From contig OY811987.1 of the NCBI GenBank assembly GCA_963681505.1, positions 1,633,066-1,697,065 of the forward strand: DNA of 64,000 nt, read 5' to 3'. Numbering within the stretch: the stretch's first letter is position 1; every line of letters starts with the position of its first letter. Positions 12,001 to 33,223 of the stretch are shown in pieces. Source of the DNA: Eunapius fragilis (Eukaryota > Porifera > Demospongiae > Spongillida > Spongillidae). The notes under the pieces were generated by a model. It saw only the letters and a program-made list of their open reading frames with translations, did no database searches and was not told where the DNA came from. Position numbers and translations under genes: made by a program.

Positions 12001-15000
12001 ATGGTTGACCGTGGTAAGCGTAGACCAGCCCATAACAATGTTTTCAATGCTTTGATACGTACGCCATGCACTAGATGTCAAGCTGTCAAAGTTTCTCTCC
12101 TACGTTTGTCGTCATGGCGCTGATGAGCAAGGCATTAGAATACACCACGGGGGTTTTCTGAACGTTAACGACGTTCTAAGAGTTAGAGGTGGGCGCGGAT
12201 ACACGGAGGAAGACGTCCAAATGTTGCACAGGGAAATTATGCGTCAAATCATATTATGATTTTACAAATGATTTGTCAGATGATTCATATTATTTGAGTA
12301 TGATTCAGAATCCACTAAAATCAAGCGTTGATTCTTTAAATCATGTGGAAAATCACTATTTTATTTTACGCATTTGTTCCCCAGAAATAACGTTGTGATT
12401 TTTAAAACGATTTGTCATATGATTCATGCGATTTGAATATGATTTTGAATCCACTAGTGTAAATTTTTTAATTCATGTTCATGCAGTATACACATGTACA
12501 TGTTTTTATACCAAATCAATTCCATGCATCCATTCTAAGGGTGATTTTGAAATCAAAAGCCTTTGATACACATCCATGACATTAATTAAAACTTAAAAAT
12601 ATATATCCATGTGTTATTGTCAACATTGTAATTCACAGGGGAAGTTCACACACATAGAATGATGATGTTTTCCCTGCAACTGGAGCTAGAATACAACGGT
12701 TCACAAAACGCCTTGGACTTAAAATTCTATCACGTTCATAGAATGTGTTATTCACCATGAAAAGGCCAGATGTTTTATCTTTGCTAGGTGATCTAAATGT
12801 CAGCCATGTCACATAAGCAAATAACTTGTCTTCCATCACAGTTTGATTAATCCCATTGATATTGCATTGCAATGTAAAGTATACTTTGAAATAGAATCGA
12901 ACCACCCCAAAGTAAGGATGAATATCATTGCTCTCTTTCAATGCAAACATGGATTTGACGACTGATCCTCTGTCTGTTGAATTGTACTCAGAGGAAAATG
13001 TTTGTCCATTAACAAAGCAACGCCCAAACTTATCTATTAGTGGCAATGCACTTACATCAGTGCTGTACAACATCCTCAAATGTTCTTCTAATTCTCCTAT
13101 AAACTCATCACTCACTCTTACTCTCAATTGACTAGGACGAAGAAGTTCAATTGGCCAATTCAAAACATCTCCTCTGTCTAACTTTATTTGAAACTGAAAT
13201 CCATCTTCAGGTGGTTTAAGCAAATTTGATATCAAAAGTAAACTATCACTGAATGATGTATCACTTTCACTGCCTTTAGTAATCATTGAAACGTCTTCTT
13301 TTGTCATGAGAATTGCTGAAGAAATTTGTTCATGATTTGAAGCTCGATATTTTGATTGTTGTTAGGAATATCGGACAAGAACCCATTTAAGCGTTCATAT
13401 GCAAAGCACCAGTATCCATGGGATGGCCCAAAGTCATAAATCACATCAGGTATATGTAAGGCCATATGATAATTAATTGTAACTTCCCACTTCCCATACA
13501 CTGTAGCAAACAATTTGTGATGTTCATTTAACAATCTAAAGAGTTCATCAATTTCTTCACTAGCAAAGGTAGGCTTTATCAATAGTTCAATTATTTCACA
13601 CAGTAGACAGTAACTTTTGTATGCATTGGCAGATATCAACCCTGACAGACATGGCCTAGCATATATACATGCAAAATTTTTCCACTGCTGAGCTGTGAGC
13701 CCTGAAAGCCCTTCACTGATTTTGATGTTATTTGGTAGCCTTCCCATATCATAAGGCACTTTTATGTTTTTCAAACGTTTATAAAACTCTGATAGTTTTG
13801 TGCCTGAAAGAGATGATAAACAAAGTTTTGTTTCATTTTGGACCATTCCTAGCAAAAACGTGTGCATTGGGTCTGTAATTGTCATCCTTACAATGTCAAA
13901 GTATGGTAACCTAAGCAGTTCACTGTATCGGACGCCATTTTTTCTTTGAATGTTCTGTGCCTGTGTTAAGGACTCAGCAGATTGATATTCCTTTGCTTGT
14001 ATCAATGTTTGGGCTTTCGTTTTTTGTGGTGCATACAACCGTGTGTAATAACTCATCTTCCCTGATGCACCCTGTTTGCCTGGTTCACGTTCTGCCTTAA
14101 ACGTGCAACGGGAGCACCCTAAGTCAGCCTTGTGACCTAGGAATTGTGCAACTTTTCTCAAAGCAGGCATATCTGCTGAAAGGCCAAGTAGAGCGGCTTT
14201 AACATTACCTCCATTGGGAAGTAAATCCAAACCATCCTTCAATAACAAAAGATCATCAAACAGTGGAGCTAGGAAGGTGTTTATATTACCCTTTGGTTCT
14301 GATGGACCAGGAATCACTCCTACAATCATAGTCCATTTAGTCTTACAACGTTCTTGCCTTGGTAAGTTGAGAACAGAGATCATAATTGCAGAAACCTTGT
14401 ACTCAGAACGCTTAAAAGGTTTGAACCAATCAATGTTTAGAAGCAGACCAATGTTATTTGATGTTAAGAAGAATGGTTCAGATGTGCTTTGATCAATGAC
14501 AAAAGTTTTCCAAATATTTCCATCATGCACATCTTTTAAGACATCTCCAGGTGATTCAAAACCTTGCTTTGAACTGTCAATAAACTTACAAAACTGCGGA
14601 TCTTTGAACATGTACTTTAACCATGTGGATGGAGGTAGAAAATGGTATTTCTTGTAGGGCGTCCTTTTTGTTCTACTAAATGCTAGACTTCTTTGGTAAC
14701 CAAGCTTATGCCCACAAGGTTTTCCAAATATAACATTAGCACAGGTTATGGATGTTTCTGCATCAATAGAACTGTACAGTTTGTTACATTTGTTATTTGG
14801 ACACACTGTGTATATCACCATGCCCATATGAGTGACACCAATAGTCTTATATAGTCCTTTTAATGTGGTTGGGAAAATCTCATACAGTGGATGAGCAATT
14901 AATTTTAGTAAAATTGAAATTAGTCCACAAAATGCTATAAGAACTGCCTTGGATAATCTAAACTTGAAGTATATTTGTAACAACATTGCGCACATCCATT

Positions 15001-18000
15001 TAAGAATTGCTCCATGAGATATATGTGAATTAGTCTCATTTTGTTTATCTTCATTACTTGATTGCTCATGTATTTCGCCAGTTAATGCAGTAGGAATTGT
15101 GCATGTATTTTCGTGGCTTTCATTGTCTACAGAAGTAAATATGAAGTGAAATATAAAATAATGTAACTCTGTATAGTATTTAATTTTATTTCCTTAGATC
15201 TGTCCCATTAATATTTATTTGGTAGCATTTTATTTATTTTAAAACTAGTGTCTGTCTACATGATAACAGCATGCTATTTGAGTAAGTTACCTGATGGCAG
15301 GTCTTCACCTTCTTCATGAGTGCCATCCATTAGCTGCATTTCAGTACCTGTATCATGATATATAGGGTGTTCAAATCAACTCCATCAGCAATATTGCAAT
15401 ACATCACAATACAAACAAACTGACAAAAGACACAAGTACAAAAAATTGAATGAAACCTGGATAATTATAAATTAAATAACAACACACTGTTACTTTTCCA
15501 CGATTGTGTACCATGCCTGTATATGCAAAACATTAAACTTTGTCATACCTTGCTCAAATGGTGATGAAGTATCAAATAAATTTGATTCTGAGTAGGAATC
15601 CAACTGAACACCATCTAGAAAAAAATAAAAATCACATACATGGATGTAGTTAAAAAAAAGAAAAGTACCTGAATCAGAATCAGATGAAAGGCTTGAAACG
15701 GAAGCATGTGTATAATCAACAGTACCATTTTCATCATTCTCTGTATTCATCAAAGCCGTACTGCTTGTGGTTGTCGCCTGATCACATTCATCAACCACTT
15801 GTTAGTATTAAATATAAAATTCATATATGTGCAACTATAACGATAATTACCATACCAGTGACTGTATCATCAGTGACCAAAGGCTCGGTTGTACAACCAG
15901 CATCGCAGGATGGATGAAAAGTAGTAGACGTCGATGTCATGTGCATCTGTTGCGCACGTGCACTTGTAGATGCTGAGGAAGACAACGCTAACAGGCCATA
16001 TATGGCACGATGTCTTTGGCGCGTGGGATAAGAACAATAATGCTTATTTTGACACTGTGAACAGTCACACAGAAACTGCAAACTTTTCTTTGACGTCGAC
16101 ATCTTGCATCTGCACGCATGCGTAAAAATCACATGTCCATTCTAATGAGAAAAATGGCGCGAAGACATGAAGGACGTAAAACTAGTTCTCCAAAGAATAG
16201 TTTCACCGATACACCGGCAAGTTTTCGTGAAGAATTAAGACTGTTGAAAGAAAGAATTGTACATCTTGAAGCAATCGTGGACAAGATTGATGATTTGGAA
16301 GAGAAAATAGAGGAATTGATTAATAGAGGTATGTTCAGTTATACAGCGTATGATTCTTGAAATCATTGCACTGTGTTGTGCGCTTAAATCCTTATAACAC
16401 ACGCATTTTAGAGCCCGCCGTACTGGATCCTAACCTTGAATCATCCTTAAGCGCTACAGGAATGCCGGTTGAGGGCGCAAAGGACGTCGTGCCACTGGTG
16501 CGTGTATACATGTATTCACGTACGTTCACGCTGGTCTATCTGTTTCGTTTTCTCATTGGTAGATGATATTGCAAGACGCATTTTCGCAGCAACCACGTTT
16601 GAAAGAACTGATGACAACGACTCCATGGAGTAAGCTTGACTCTCAATCAAAAGAACAGCTTGCTACATCTGTGGAAGCTGCGCTGAGGCACAATAAGTGC
16701 AAGATTCCTACAAACAAGCGTATCCTGCAACGGATTAAGGTACGTATATGCTAGCTATAGTGTATGCATTTCGTAACTGGATTCACTGATCGATTGTTGC
16801 AAAGGCCTACTATTCTTTGCGTCGAACGTCTGAACTGGCAAAAGCTGATCCTGTTAAGCTACATGAGCGGAAACTGTGCATGAAGAGGAGTAGACTTACT
16901 TATGTAAGTACATTGAAATAGAATGTGAAGGTTGACAAAATTATTTAATTTAGGTGGCTCGAGACAAGGCTGTAAAAGAAGCCATTTCCAAAGGAACAGT
17001 ACAATCTGGAGATATGGAGAGCATAACAAAAATACGAGACTCTGTTAAGCCAATACCACTGGAAAATCTAACAATAGAAGTTGCTGATCATGAAGATGGT
17101 GCCAGCAAGGTGCGACGGCTTGAGAGTATTTCTAACGCTCGAGAGGCAAGATGGAAAAAACATAATGTGTGCACACGCGACTCAGATGCAACTGATCAGG
17201 ATGTTGAAGAAACTTGTAGTACTGCGGCCAGCAGAGATCAGTATCCCCCTCAATCCCAAGTACAAGAAAGTGCATCTGCTGGCAGTGAAGATTATCTCAC
17301 TTCAGGATCAGATGTAGACTGAACTGAACTGTACTCCTTTCATTTCATTTCTAAAAGAAATGCATTCGTGTTCGTGATTACAAATAATTATTTGTATGTG
17401 ATTTGGTATATGATTTCCTTTAAAAATCATCAAAATAATCATTGAACGATTTTTTGTGATTTTGAAATGATTCTACTGTACATTTCTGTATAAAATCACT
17501 ACTAAAATCTCTGAGTTATTTGGGAATGATTTTATAAGGATTTCACAGTTGATTTTTCTCTGAAAGATCATAATCTGATTTCACAGACGATTTCAAAAGC
17601 TAAAATCGTGTGAAAAATCATAACATGATTTGACGCGAAATTTCCCTGTGTTGGTTCGTCAGAGTGTAATACAAAGGTTTGCACTGAGAAACGACCCATT
17701 AACCGGATCACTGCAAATAAAAGCTAATTACGCCCACACCCTGACGGTAAGGTGGGTTAAAAGTGGCGGCCCGGAGGGTATAATTTTATTGTGTGTACTT
17801 GGTCCGATAAGAATAATTAATGAGCTGCGTGAACTCACCCTAACGATGGCACTACTTTAGCGCATGCTTTACTACGAAGAGTACGTATAGTTACGGAAGA
17901 GTACGTATACATACGCTTTCCTGCCATTCATTCTGCACGGAAACACAATCAGTTGATAATTATATTAATAATGCCACATCAGAAGATGCTTAGTACCACC

Positions 18001-18903
18001 TCACTGGATCCTGATTTCGCCCTTGGGTATGCATGTATTCGGTGAGCAGCATTAATCCCACATGCATATGGTGTGTGTGGGGGAAGGGGTGCTGTGAGTT
18101 ATATTTCTGCTGATCGTTCCAGTTTTATTTCTGTATCATCCATAATTCATCAGTCGCATGCATCCACAGCTTTTGTGATACACTCAGGTGTTGAGATATG
18201 TTCCATGGCTGAGGAGTCCTTGGGTCCCAGGTGTTGAGGGGTCCTGGGGTCCCAGGTGGTGTTGAGGGGTCCTGGGGTCCCAGGTGTTGAGGGGTCCTGG
18301 GATCCCAGGTGTTGAGGGGTCCTGGGGTTCCAGGTGTTGAGAGGTCCTGGGGTCCCAGGTGTTGAGAGGTCCTGGGGTCCCAGGTGTTGAGAGGTCCTGG
18401 GGTCCCAGGTGTTGAGGGGTCCTGGGGTCCCAGGTGTTGAGGGGTACTGGGGTTCCAGGTGTTGAGAGGTCCTGGGGTCCCAGGTGTTGAGAGGTCCTGG
18501 GGTCCCAGGTGTTGAGAGGTCCTGGGGTCCCAGGTGTTGAGGAGTCCTGGGTCCCAGGTGTTGAGTGGTCCCATCCTGGTGTTGCTCAAGCATGACATGT
18601 ACTGGAAAAAAACAATAACAACATGCACATCTTTAATAACTTCATGGTCATACATGCACATCTTTAATAACTTCATGGTCACACATGCACATCTTTAATA
18701 ACTTCATGGTCATAAATGCACATTTTAAATAACTTCATGGTCATTCATGCACATCTTTAATAACTTTATGGTCATACATGCACATCTCTAATAACTTCAT
18801 GGTCATGCATGCATATCTTTAATAACCTCATCGTCATACATGCACATCTTTAATAACTTCATGGTCACATATACACATCTTTAATAACTTCATGGTCACA
18901 CTT

Positions 18904-18975
<72 letters not shown>

Positions 18976-19276
18976 CAGTAAGCTAGACAGTTGTGAAACA
19001 GTCGCCAAAAACAATAATGGTGTAACAGAGCTTTGCGCATTGAGTGCAACTATGGTAGGGCATAATGGAGGAATTCTGTGAATCACATGACTGAACATGC
19101 ATGTACGATTTTTTGGATGTGGAAAACAGGTCATGATATGCATGCATGACATGATGTGAGCTCTCAGGCCCAGTTATGTTCTATTGAATTGAACACTGTT
19201 TTCATAGCAAGGGAAACTACATTGGATGAGCGGGAGGGAGGAGGGGGCGGTCGACCAAACCCACCCATCTCCAACA

Positions 19277-19353
<77 letters not shown>

Positions 19354-20425
19354 GCATGTATCCTCCTGTGATATTGCACCTCTGGTGCCTGTATGGTAAA
19401 ACATCATTCCGAGTAACTGCTATTATTTGTGACATCTGGTAACTTCATTAAGGTTGATGGCCTGGAGCTTACTCCAATACTGAATGCTGATGGGATACCT
19501 GTTGTGGTCCATGGCACTTACAAGGATGCATGGGATAGTATCAAATGTGAGGTATGCCTGATGTTACCATAGCAACATAAATGAAATGCGCAAATGACAT
19601 GCTCCACCCCCTAGGGTTTACGCCGGATGCGAAGAAATCACATCCATTTCTCTACTGGCCTTCCTGGAGATAGAGGAATTAGTCGTAAGCCACTGTTGAA
19701 CAATCTCAGTTATATACGAGCAAACACTTTCAACTCAGCCCCTGGTGATCCAAGGGCAGAGTTATTTTGCTTGGTGTGTGTGTTTGTTATGTTTATTTTG
19801 CATACCTTTACTTGTTCAATGTAGCAATACGTAGTGTATAGGATGGCCCCCCTCCCCATTGACTGTGAAAAACCAGTGAAGGCCCTCGATCTGTTATAAT
19901 CAATTGGTGCAGGGGGCTACACTTTAGTTGAACAGCGTGAAGTGCCCCTGTTGTCATTGGAATACCCCCTGTTGATAGTAAAGTGTTCCCTGTAGCGTTC
20001 CATGTTGATAGTGTCAGGTTCATTGATGTAACACTGACTTCATGAAATAATAATTTAATAGCACTGTCTAAATATAGAGTGCACCAGACAACAAACTAAT
20101 AGAATTTCTTTGTTTTGACAGCAAAGTTGTCCTCCAGTGAAGTGTTGATATTCATAGACCTTCCCAAAGCCTTGGCAGGTCAGCAGTGTGCATACTGTTA
20201 CCTTATTCATTTCATTATGCCATATCAGATGGCCTGGAATTCTATCAACCTGCTAATAACAATATTATTTTAAGCCCTGGAAACCATGAGGGCATCATCC
20301 CACCAGAGTATTTTGCAGAGGTCAGAGAGCATCCATCTGGTATGTTGTGACTTCAACTTGTGACCACATAAATACTTGCTGCTTCCCTCAATTTAGGGAA
20401 AGTTATGCATGTGCCGATGCCATGA
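12001..20425 (+). CDS. TRPT1: tRNA 2'-phosphotransferase (Tpt1/KptA), 7 exons, exon 2 interrupted by a CACTA transposon
   Basis: Transfers the splice-junction 2'-phosphate of tRNA to NAD+. Exons: 12,001-12,013; 12,075-12,226 continuing at 17,654-17,746; 19,453-19,551; 19,615-19,684; 20,122-20,178; 20,229-20,339; 20,397-20,425. Every intron has GT/AG borders and phases add up to about 207 residues, the usual family length. Motifs: VKLSKFLSYVCRHGAD (catalytic Arg-His), EEDVQML then VIQRFALRNDP, IKANYAHTL (usually RANQGHS), VVVHGTYKDAW, GLRRMRRNHIHFSTGLPG, SEVLIFIDLPKALA and IILSPGN. After Leu55 the exon is split by a 5,424-bp CACTA element flanked by TTG; without it the frame is intact. The insertion should inactivate the allele unless it is heterozygous or spliced around. 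A 3' pseudogene copy lies at 4,451. The PAP-like gene converges from the other side. Confidence 0.88.
12227..12263 (+). repeat. CACTA left terminal inverted repeat
   Basis: Begins CACAGGGAAATTATGCGTCA and continues AATCATATTATGATTTT; matches the reverse complement of 17,614-17,650 with only about three differences. Confidence 0.9.
12633..13307 (-). CDS. CACTA transposase C-terminal frame (downstream ORF, ATGA overlap)
   Basis: Encodes the part that in related elements is the continuous C-terminus of the transposase: FGRCFVNGQTFSSEYNSTDR, FFGVVRFYFKVYF-like strand region, AYVTWLTFRSPS and RDRILSPRRFVNRCILAP. Here it is in a different frame from the main transposase. Its first ATG overlaps the upstream stop codon as ATGA (13,304-13,307). 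Expression could be by reinitiation or frameshifting, or the shift may be a disabling mutation or a sequence error. It has no stop for 224 codons, which argues that it is under or recently under selection. Confidence 0.7.
   Translation of the reverse strand: MTKEDVSMITKGSESDTSFSDSLLLISNLLKPPEDGFQFQIKLDRGDVLNWPIELLRPSQLRVRVSDEFIGELEEHLRMLYSTDVSALPLIDKFGRCFVNGQTFSSEYNSTDRGSVVKSMFALKESNDIHPYFGVVRFYFKVYFTLQCNINGINQTVMEDKLFAYVTWLTFRSPSKDKTSGLFMVNNTFYERDRILSPRRFVNRCILAPVAGKTSSFYVCELPL
13304..16102 (-). CDS. CACTA/EnSpm transposase, 5 exons (Tnp2-like core plus DUF4218-like region)
   Basis: Cuts and rejoins the transposon ends. Exons: 15,856-16,102; 15,669-15,797; 15,549-15,614; 15,291-15,347; 13,304-15,126; all GT/AG and phase-consistent. 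Starts MSTSKKSLQFLCDCSQCQNK, a Cys-rich N-terminus, then an acidic Ser-rich linker across exons 2-4. The long last exon contains NIGLLLNIDWFKPFKRSEYK, LPRQERCK, VGVIPGPSEPKGNINTFLAP, LLGLSADMPALRKV (Asp-Pro-Ala), FLGHKADLGCSRC, YFDIVRMTITDPMHTFLLG, and NYHMALHIPDVIYDFGP with CFAYERLNGFL (DUF4218-like). These are hallmark blocks of animal and plant CACTA transposases. The frame ends in TGA at 13,304, continuing in the next frame (12,633-13,307). An upstream in-frame ATG at 16,132 would overlap the divergent gene. Confidence 0.88.
16118..17322 (+). CDS. CACTA accessory protein, 5 exons, coiled-coil N-terminus
   Basis: Divergent partner gene inside the CACTA element. Exons: 16,118-16,328; 16,412-16,497; 16,563-16,739; 16,805-16,903; 16,954-17,322, each with GT/AG borders and consistent phase. 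First ATG is 16,118; 16,154 (AAAATGGCG) has a better context. The N-terminus is basic (MARRHEGRK) followed by a coiled coil (SFREELRLLKERIVHLEAIV, DDLEEKIEELINR). The middle reads KEQLATSVEAALRHNKCKIP, KRILQRIKAYYSLRRTSELA and VARDKAVKEAI, basic and helical, possibly DNA-binding. The C-terminus is Ser/Asp-rich. No family recognised; by analogy with TNPA-type partners of CACTA transposases it may bind the subterminal repeats (inference). Confidence 0.75.
17614..17650 (-). repeat. CACTA right terminal inverted repeat
   Basis: Reads, reversed, CACAGGGAAATTTCGCGTCA then AATCATGTTATGATTTT, the partner of 12,227-12,263. Confidence 0.9.
18208..18583. repeat. 25-bp GC-rich minisatellite
   Basis: About 15 tandem units of TGTTGAGAGGTCCTGGGGTC plus CCAGG with AGGG/AGAG variants. 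It lies in TRPT1 intron 2. Minus-strand open frames of 147 and 185 codons across it are translations of the repeat, not genes. Confidence 0.9.
18621..18903. repeat. 31-bp minisatellite
   Basis: About nine units of ACATGCACATCTTTAATAAC followed by TTCATGGTCAT, with small changes, ending directly in a CA microsatellite. Intronic to TRPT1. Confidence 0.9.
18904..18970. repeat. (CA)n microsatellite
   Basis: Uninterrupted CA dinucleotides directly following the 31-bp array. Confidence 0.95.
19279..19352. repeat. (CA)n microsatellite
   Basis: Pure CA array about 100 bp upstream of TRPT1 exon 3; counterpart of the array at 4,000-4,138 in the duplicated copy. Confidence 0.95.
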
Positions 20426-21534
20426 CATCACACCACGTGTACACCAATGGTACTGACTAATCGAAACATGTAATTGCAATTGGTGGTGCTTGATCATTTT
20501 GTAAGATACATGTATACGACTAACTTTGTAATGTCTAATAATTTCCATTCTGTGGGTGAGTTTTAGTATTGAACTAGACTTAGTACCAAATGATCTGCCA
20601 AGTGAGAGATTATGTGCAGACATGTTTGACTGTACATGCTGCATATCGTGAGATAAAATGAAATATATTTGAAACTGTCCAGTAATATCACTCTTGTGGA
20701 GGTTACAGTCCTGGCTTGGTCACCCTTGTGGGGGTCCTGGCTTTGTCATTGGGTGACAAGGCCTTTAGGAGTAAGCCCCATCAAACCATCAAGCAGGTGT
20801 TACTGTTCTACCATATTACCTGCCCCCCCCCCCCCCATCTACCACCAAATAACACAAGACCGCATGACAACCCAGCTAGGTATATCAGGTGTCCCATTGG
20901 CAGAGGTTGTCATTGTTGAACTCCCTGACATGATCACAGCCACCTAATTGGGTAAGTTGCTATCAACTTGTACAAATACAAAAATTAAAATGAAAGCTAA
21001 AGATTATAGTTTTCGATGTGCAGTATCATGTCAGGCTACTAGTGCCCAGGCCTAGCTTGCTGAAACACTTTCTCTAGACCTTGCTGTCCACATTCCTTGC
21101 TGAAATGTCTACCTCTTTATGAAGAAATACATGACATTTGACATAATGCTGCACAAACAACCACACCCCCAATGTTTACCCAGCAGCAATACCTACAGAT
21201 AACCAAAAGGATTTGTTGATAGCACTGGTTCCAGCCTCTTTGCTGCAAACACATTCCAAACCTCAACAACGTTCATCAAAAGTACCCTCCCCCTCAAGCT
21301 AAAGGCACATGCATGCCTCTGACTGCACCTTAGGACTGGTCATATCTTGTGTAGAAGAACGTGGGATCAATCTGAACACCCTCATGCCTGAAAATGCTCC
21401 AATACAATGAGCCTTGAACCCATATAACATTGATAATTGACCTGATGCTATCACACATACAAGCCAATCCACTTATTGAGGGGGCAGCTGCATGAGGTTT
21501 GTTTACATGGTGTGGTAACTCTACATTGATGCTA
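20426..21534. other. Convergent intergenic region between TRPT1 and the PAP-like gene
   Basis: About 1.1 kb between the TRPT1 stop and the last confirmed PAP-like stop. It has a poly-C run near 20,822. Short open frames on both strands show no recognised homology; an additional terminal PAP exon could lie here, since the minus frame at 21,330-21,608 is open. Confidence 0.4.
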
Positions 21535-31799
<10,265 letters not shown>

Positions 31800-31971
31800 G
31801 ACGATAGAACCATACACGCTTCTGTCGGTTGAACGAAGTGGAAACTAAGCTCCCTCCGGTAATTGGAGTAGCCGCGTGGTGGGGGGCACAAATGGATGTG
31901 AAGGTGTGAATACTGTCATTCTATTAAGCGTCGTGCACTTGAGCAAGTTCCGATCTCTGACTGTTGTCGCA

Positions 31972-32076
31972 ATGGCTGAGATCGCGGAGCTAGTGGAGGA
32001 GGTGAGAAGGCTACGGAAGTGGTTCTTTTGTAGTAGGACGTCCCCCCCCATTATTAATAATCAACAAATCAATTAA
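31972..32076 (+). other. Possible first exon divergent from the PAP-like gene
   Basis: ATG at 31,972 opens MAEIAELVEEVRRLRKW, 172 bp from the PAP-like start codon on the other strand, with a possible donor GAG|GTGAGA near 32,001. No further exon could be linked to it, so it may be chance. Confidence 0.2.
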
Positions 32077-32140
32077 CAGCCTTTGATGTAATCAACAGTG
32101 AACAGTGTCCCGTAACCATGGCCGGCGGAGCGCAGCAGGC

Positions 32141-32181
32141 AACCCAGGCAATTGCCTGGGTAGATTTTTGGGCTTAAAAAG

Positions 32182-32216
<35 letters not shown>

Positions 32217-32217
32217 G
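32141..32217. repeat. 20-bp palindrome and (AAAT)n microsatellite
   Basis: ACCCAGGCAATTGCCTGGGT is a perfect palindrome, followed by about nine AAAT units. Repeated in the right copy near 41,938-42,012. Confidence 0.8.
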
Positions 32218-32592
32218 CACGGCTCGTTTCAAGTCTTCGGCTGTGTCGCGATCGGCTCTGTACGGTAGGCTCAGCATCGTCCTGGAGAGAGCCAAATAAT
32301 GTAAGGGCCATGGCCACGTTAGCTAGCTATCTTCCACAGTTTATTGACTCCTAGTGTCTTAATTAAGGTTTATCTTGTAATCTTAAATAAATAAATAAAT
32401 ATACGGCTATACGTACTATTAAAAAAACAACCTAGTTTCATGACACATACTTAAAAAGCTTCCTCCTCTTGCCTGGGTTGAAATTTAGACCTTCCGCCAG
32501 CTCTGGTAACTGTCTCTCAAGAGCAATCGTTGGCGCGTAATCATGTGTATAAAAGGTGAGTTAAAAGAATAAGCTGCATTTCAGCGTGAGAT

Positions 32593-32790
32593 ATGGCACA
32601 AGTTCAGTTGCCACAGTGGTTGGTTGGCCACATCACGTACAGAGGTCTCTGCACAGCATTGTCTGACGTTGAATCCACGGTGCATTGGTGCCAGCGATAC
32701 AAACTCCTTGCAGAGAGGAAAAGCTGCCCGAAATGTGGATGGGATATGCACCTCCTGAAGAGGAGAGCAGTAAACAAAGAGCAGAGATAG
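32593..32790 (+). pseudogene. IS1595/Merlin-like transposase N-terminal fragment (zinc ribbon)
   Basis: 65 codons: MAQVQLPQWLVGHITYRGLC, then LLAERKSCPKCGWDMHLLKR and a stop. The arrangement (helical N-terminus, then C-x2-C zinc ribbon) fits ISXO2/IS1595-type and Merlin transposases, but the rest of the protein is absent. A longer version of the zinc ribbon is at 36,640. Copy at about 42,387-42,580 carries a one-base deletion. Confidence 0.5.
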
Positions 32791-33223
32791 GTACTTGGAT
32801 ATTTTTTTCAAATTGATATTATTGCAACAATTCGCATGGTTCTAAAAAGAGTAAAAAATGTGCATTCCAACGGTATATTAATTATCATATCATCTTTTTT
32901 CATTCGGTCAATACGGCAGCATAAAGCGGTACTTTTGAATGTATGGAATTGAATGACCGCGCTAAAAAAAAACTGTGCCGGTTTAACTTATATTCACTAC
33001 AGTGATCTTACTAAACATGCTACTGCAGCCAAATATATAAGGAGTAACTGCCACACATACCTGCATATAAAAATAGTTTTTAGAAGGTATTACAGCAGAT
33101 ATTATGCATAAAATCATGCCAAATATGCAGGCTGCTCATGGTAGCAATATACAAATATATAGCCAAGTGTGCATATATCATGTTCTCCGAAACACAATTT
33201 TACCATTCAATGAAAAAGGCATT

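Larger units (their letters stand above)
12227..17650. mobile_element. Complete CACTA/EnSpm DNA transposon with TTG target duplication
   Basis: Ends are CACAGGGAAATT at 12,227 and AATTTCCCTGTG ending at 17,650, perfect inverted copies for the first 12 bp and about 36 bp long with three differences. TTG flanks both sides (12,224-12,226 and 17,651-17,653), the 3-bp duplication expected for this superfamily. Subterminal regions (12,264-12,480 and 17,395-17,613) are AT-rich and full of AATCAT/ATGATT motifs in both orientations, probable transposase-binding repeats. Inside are a minus-strand transposase gene and a plus-strand spliced accessory gene in head-to-head arrangement. Structure looks young and intact. 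Confidence 0.92.

Noticed and set aside
18125..18682. Minus-strand proline-rich repeat protein of 147-185 codons
   Set aside because: A 25-bp unit is not a multiple of three; the open frames result from lack of stops in the repeat.
19427..19452. TRPT1 exon 3 starting at GTAACTTCATTAAG
   Set aside because: The functional copy has no AG before that point; the acceptor CATTAAG|GTTGAT is present in both copies and keeps the phase.
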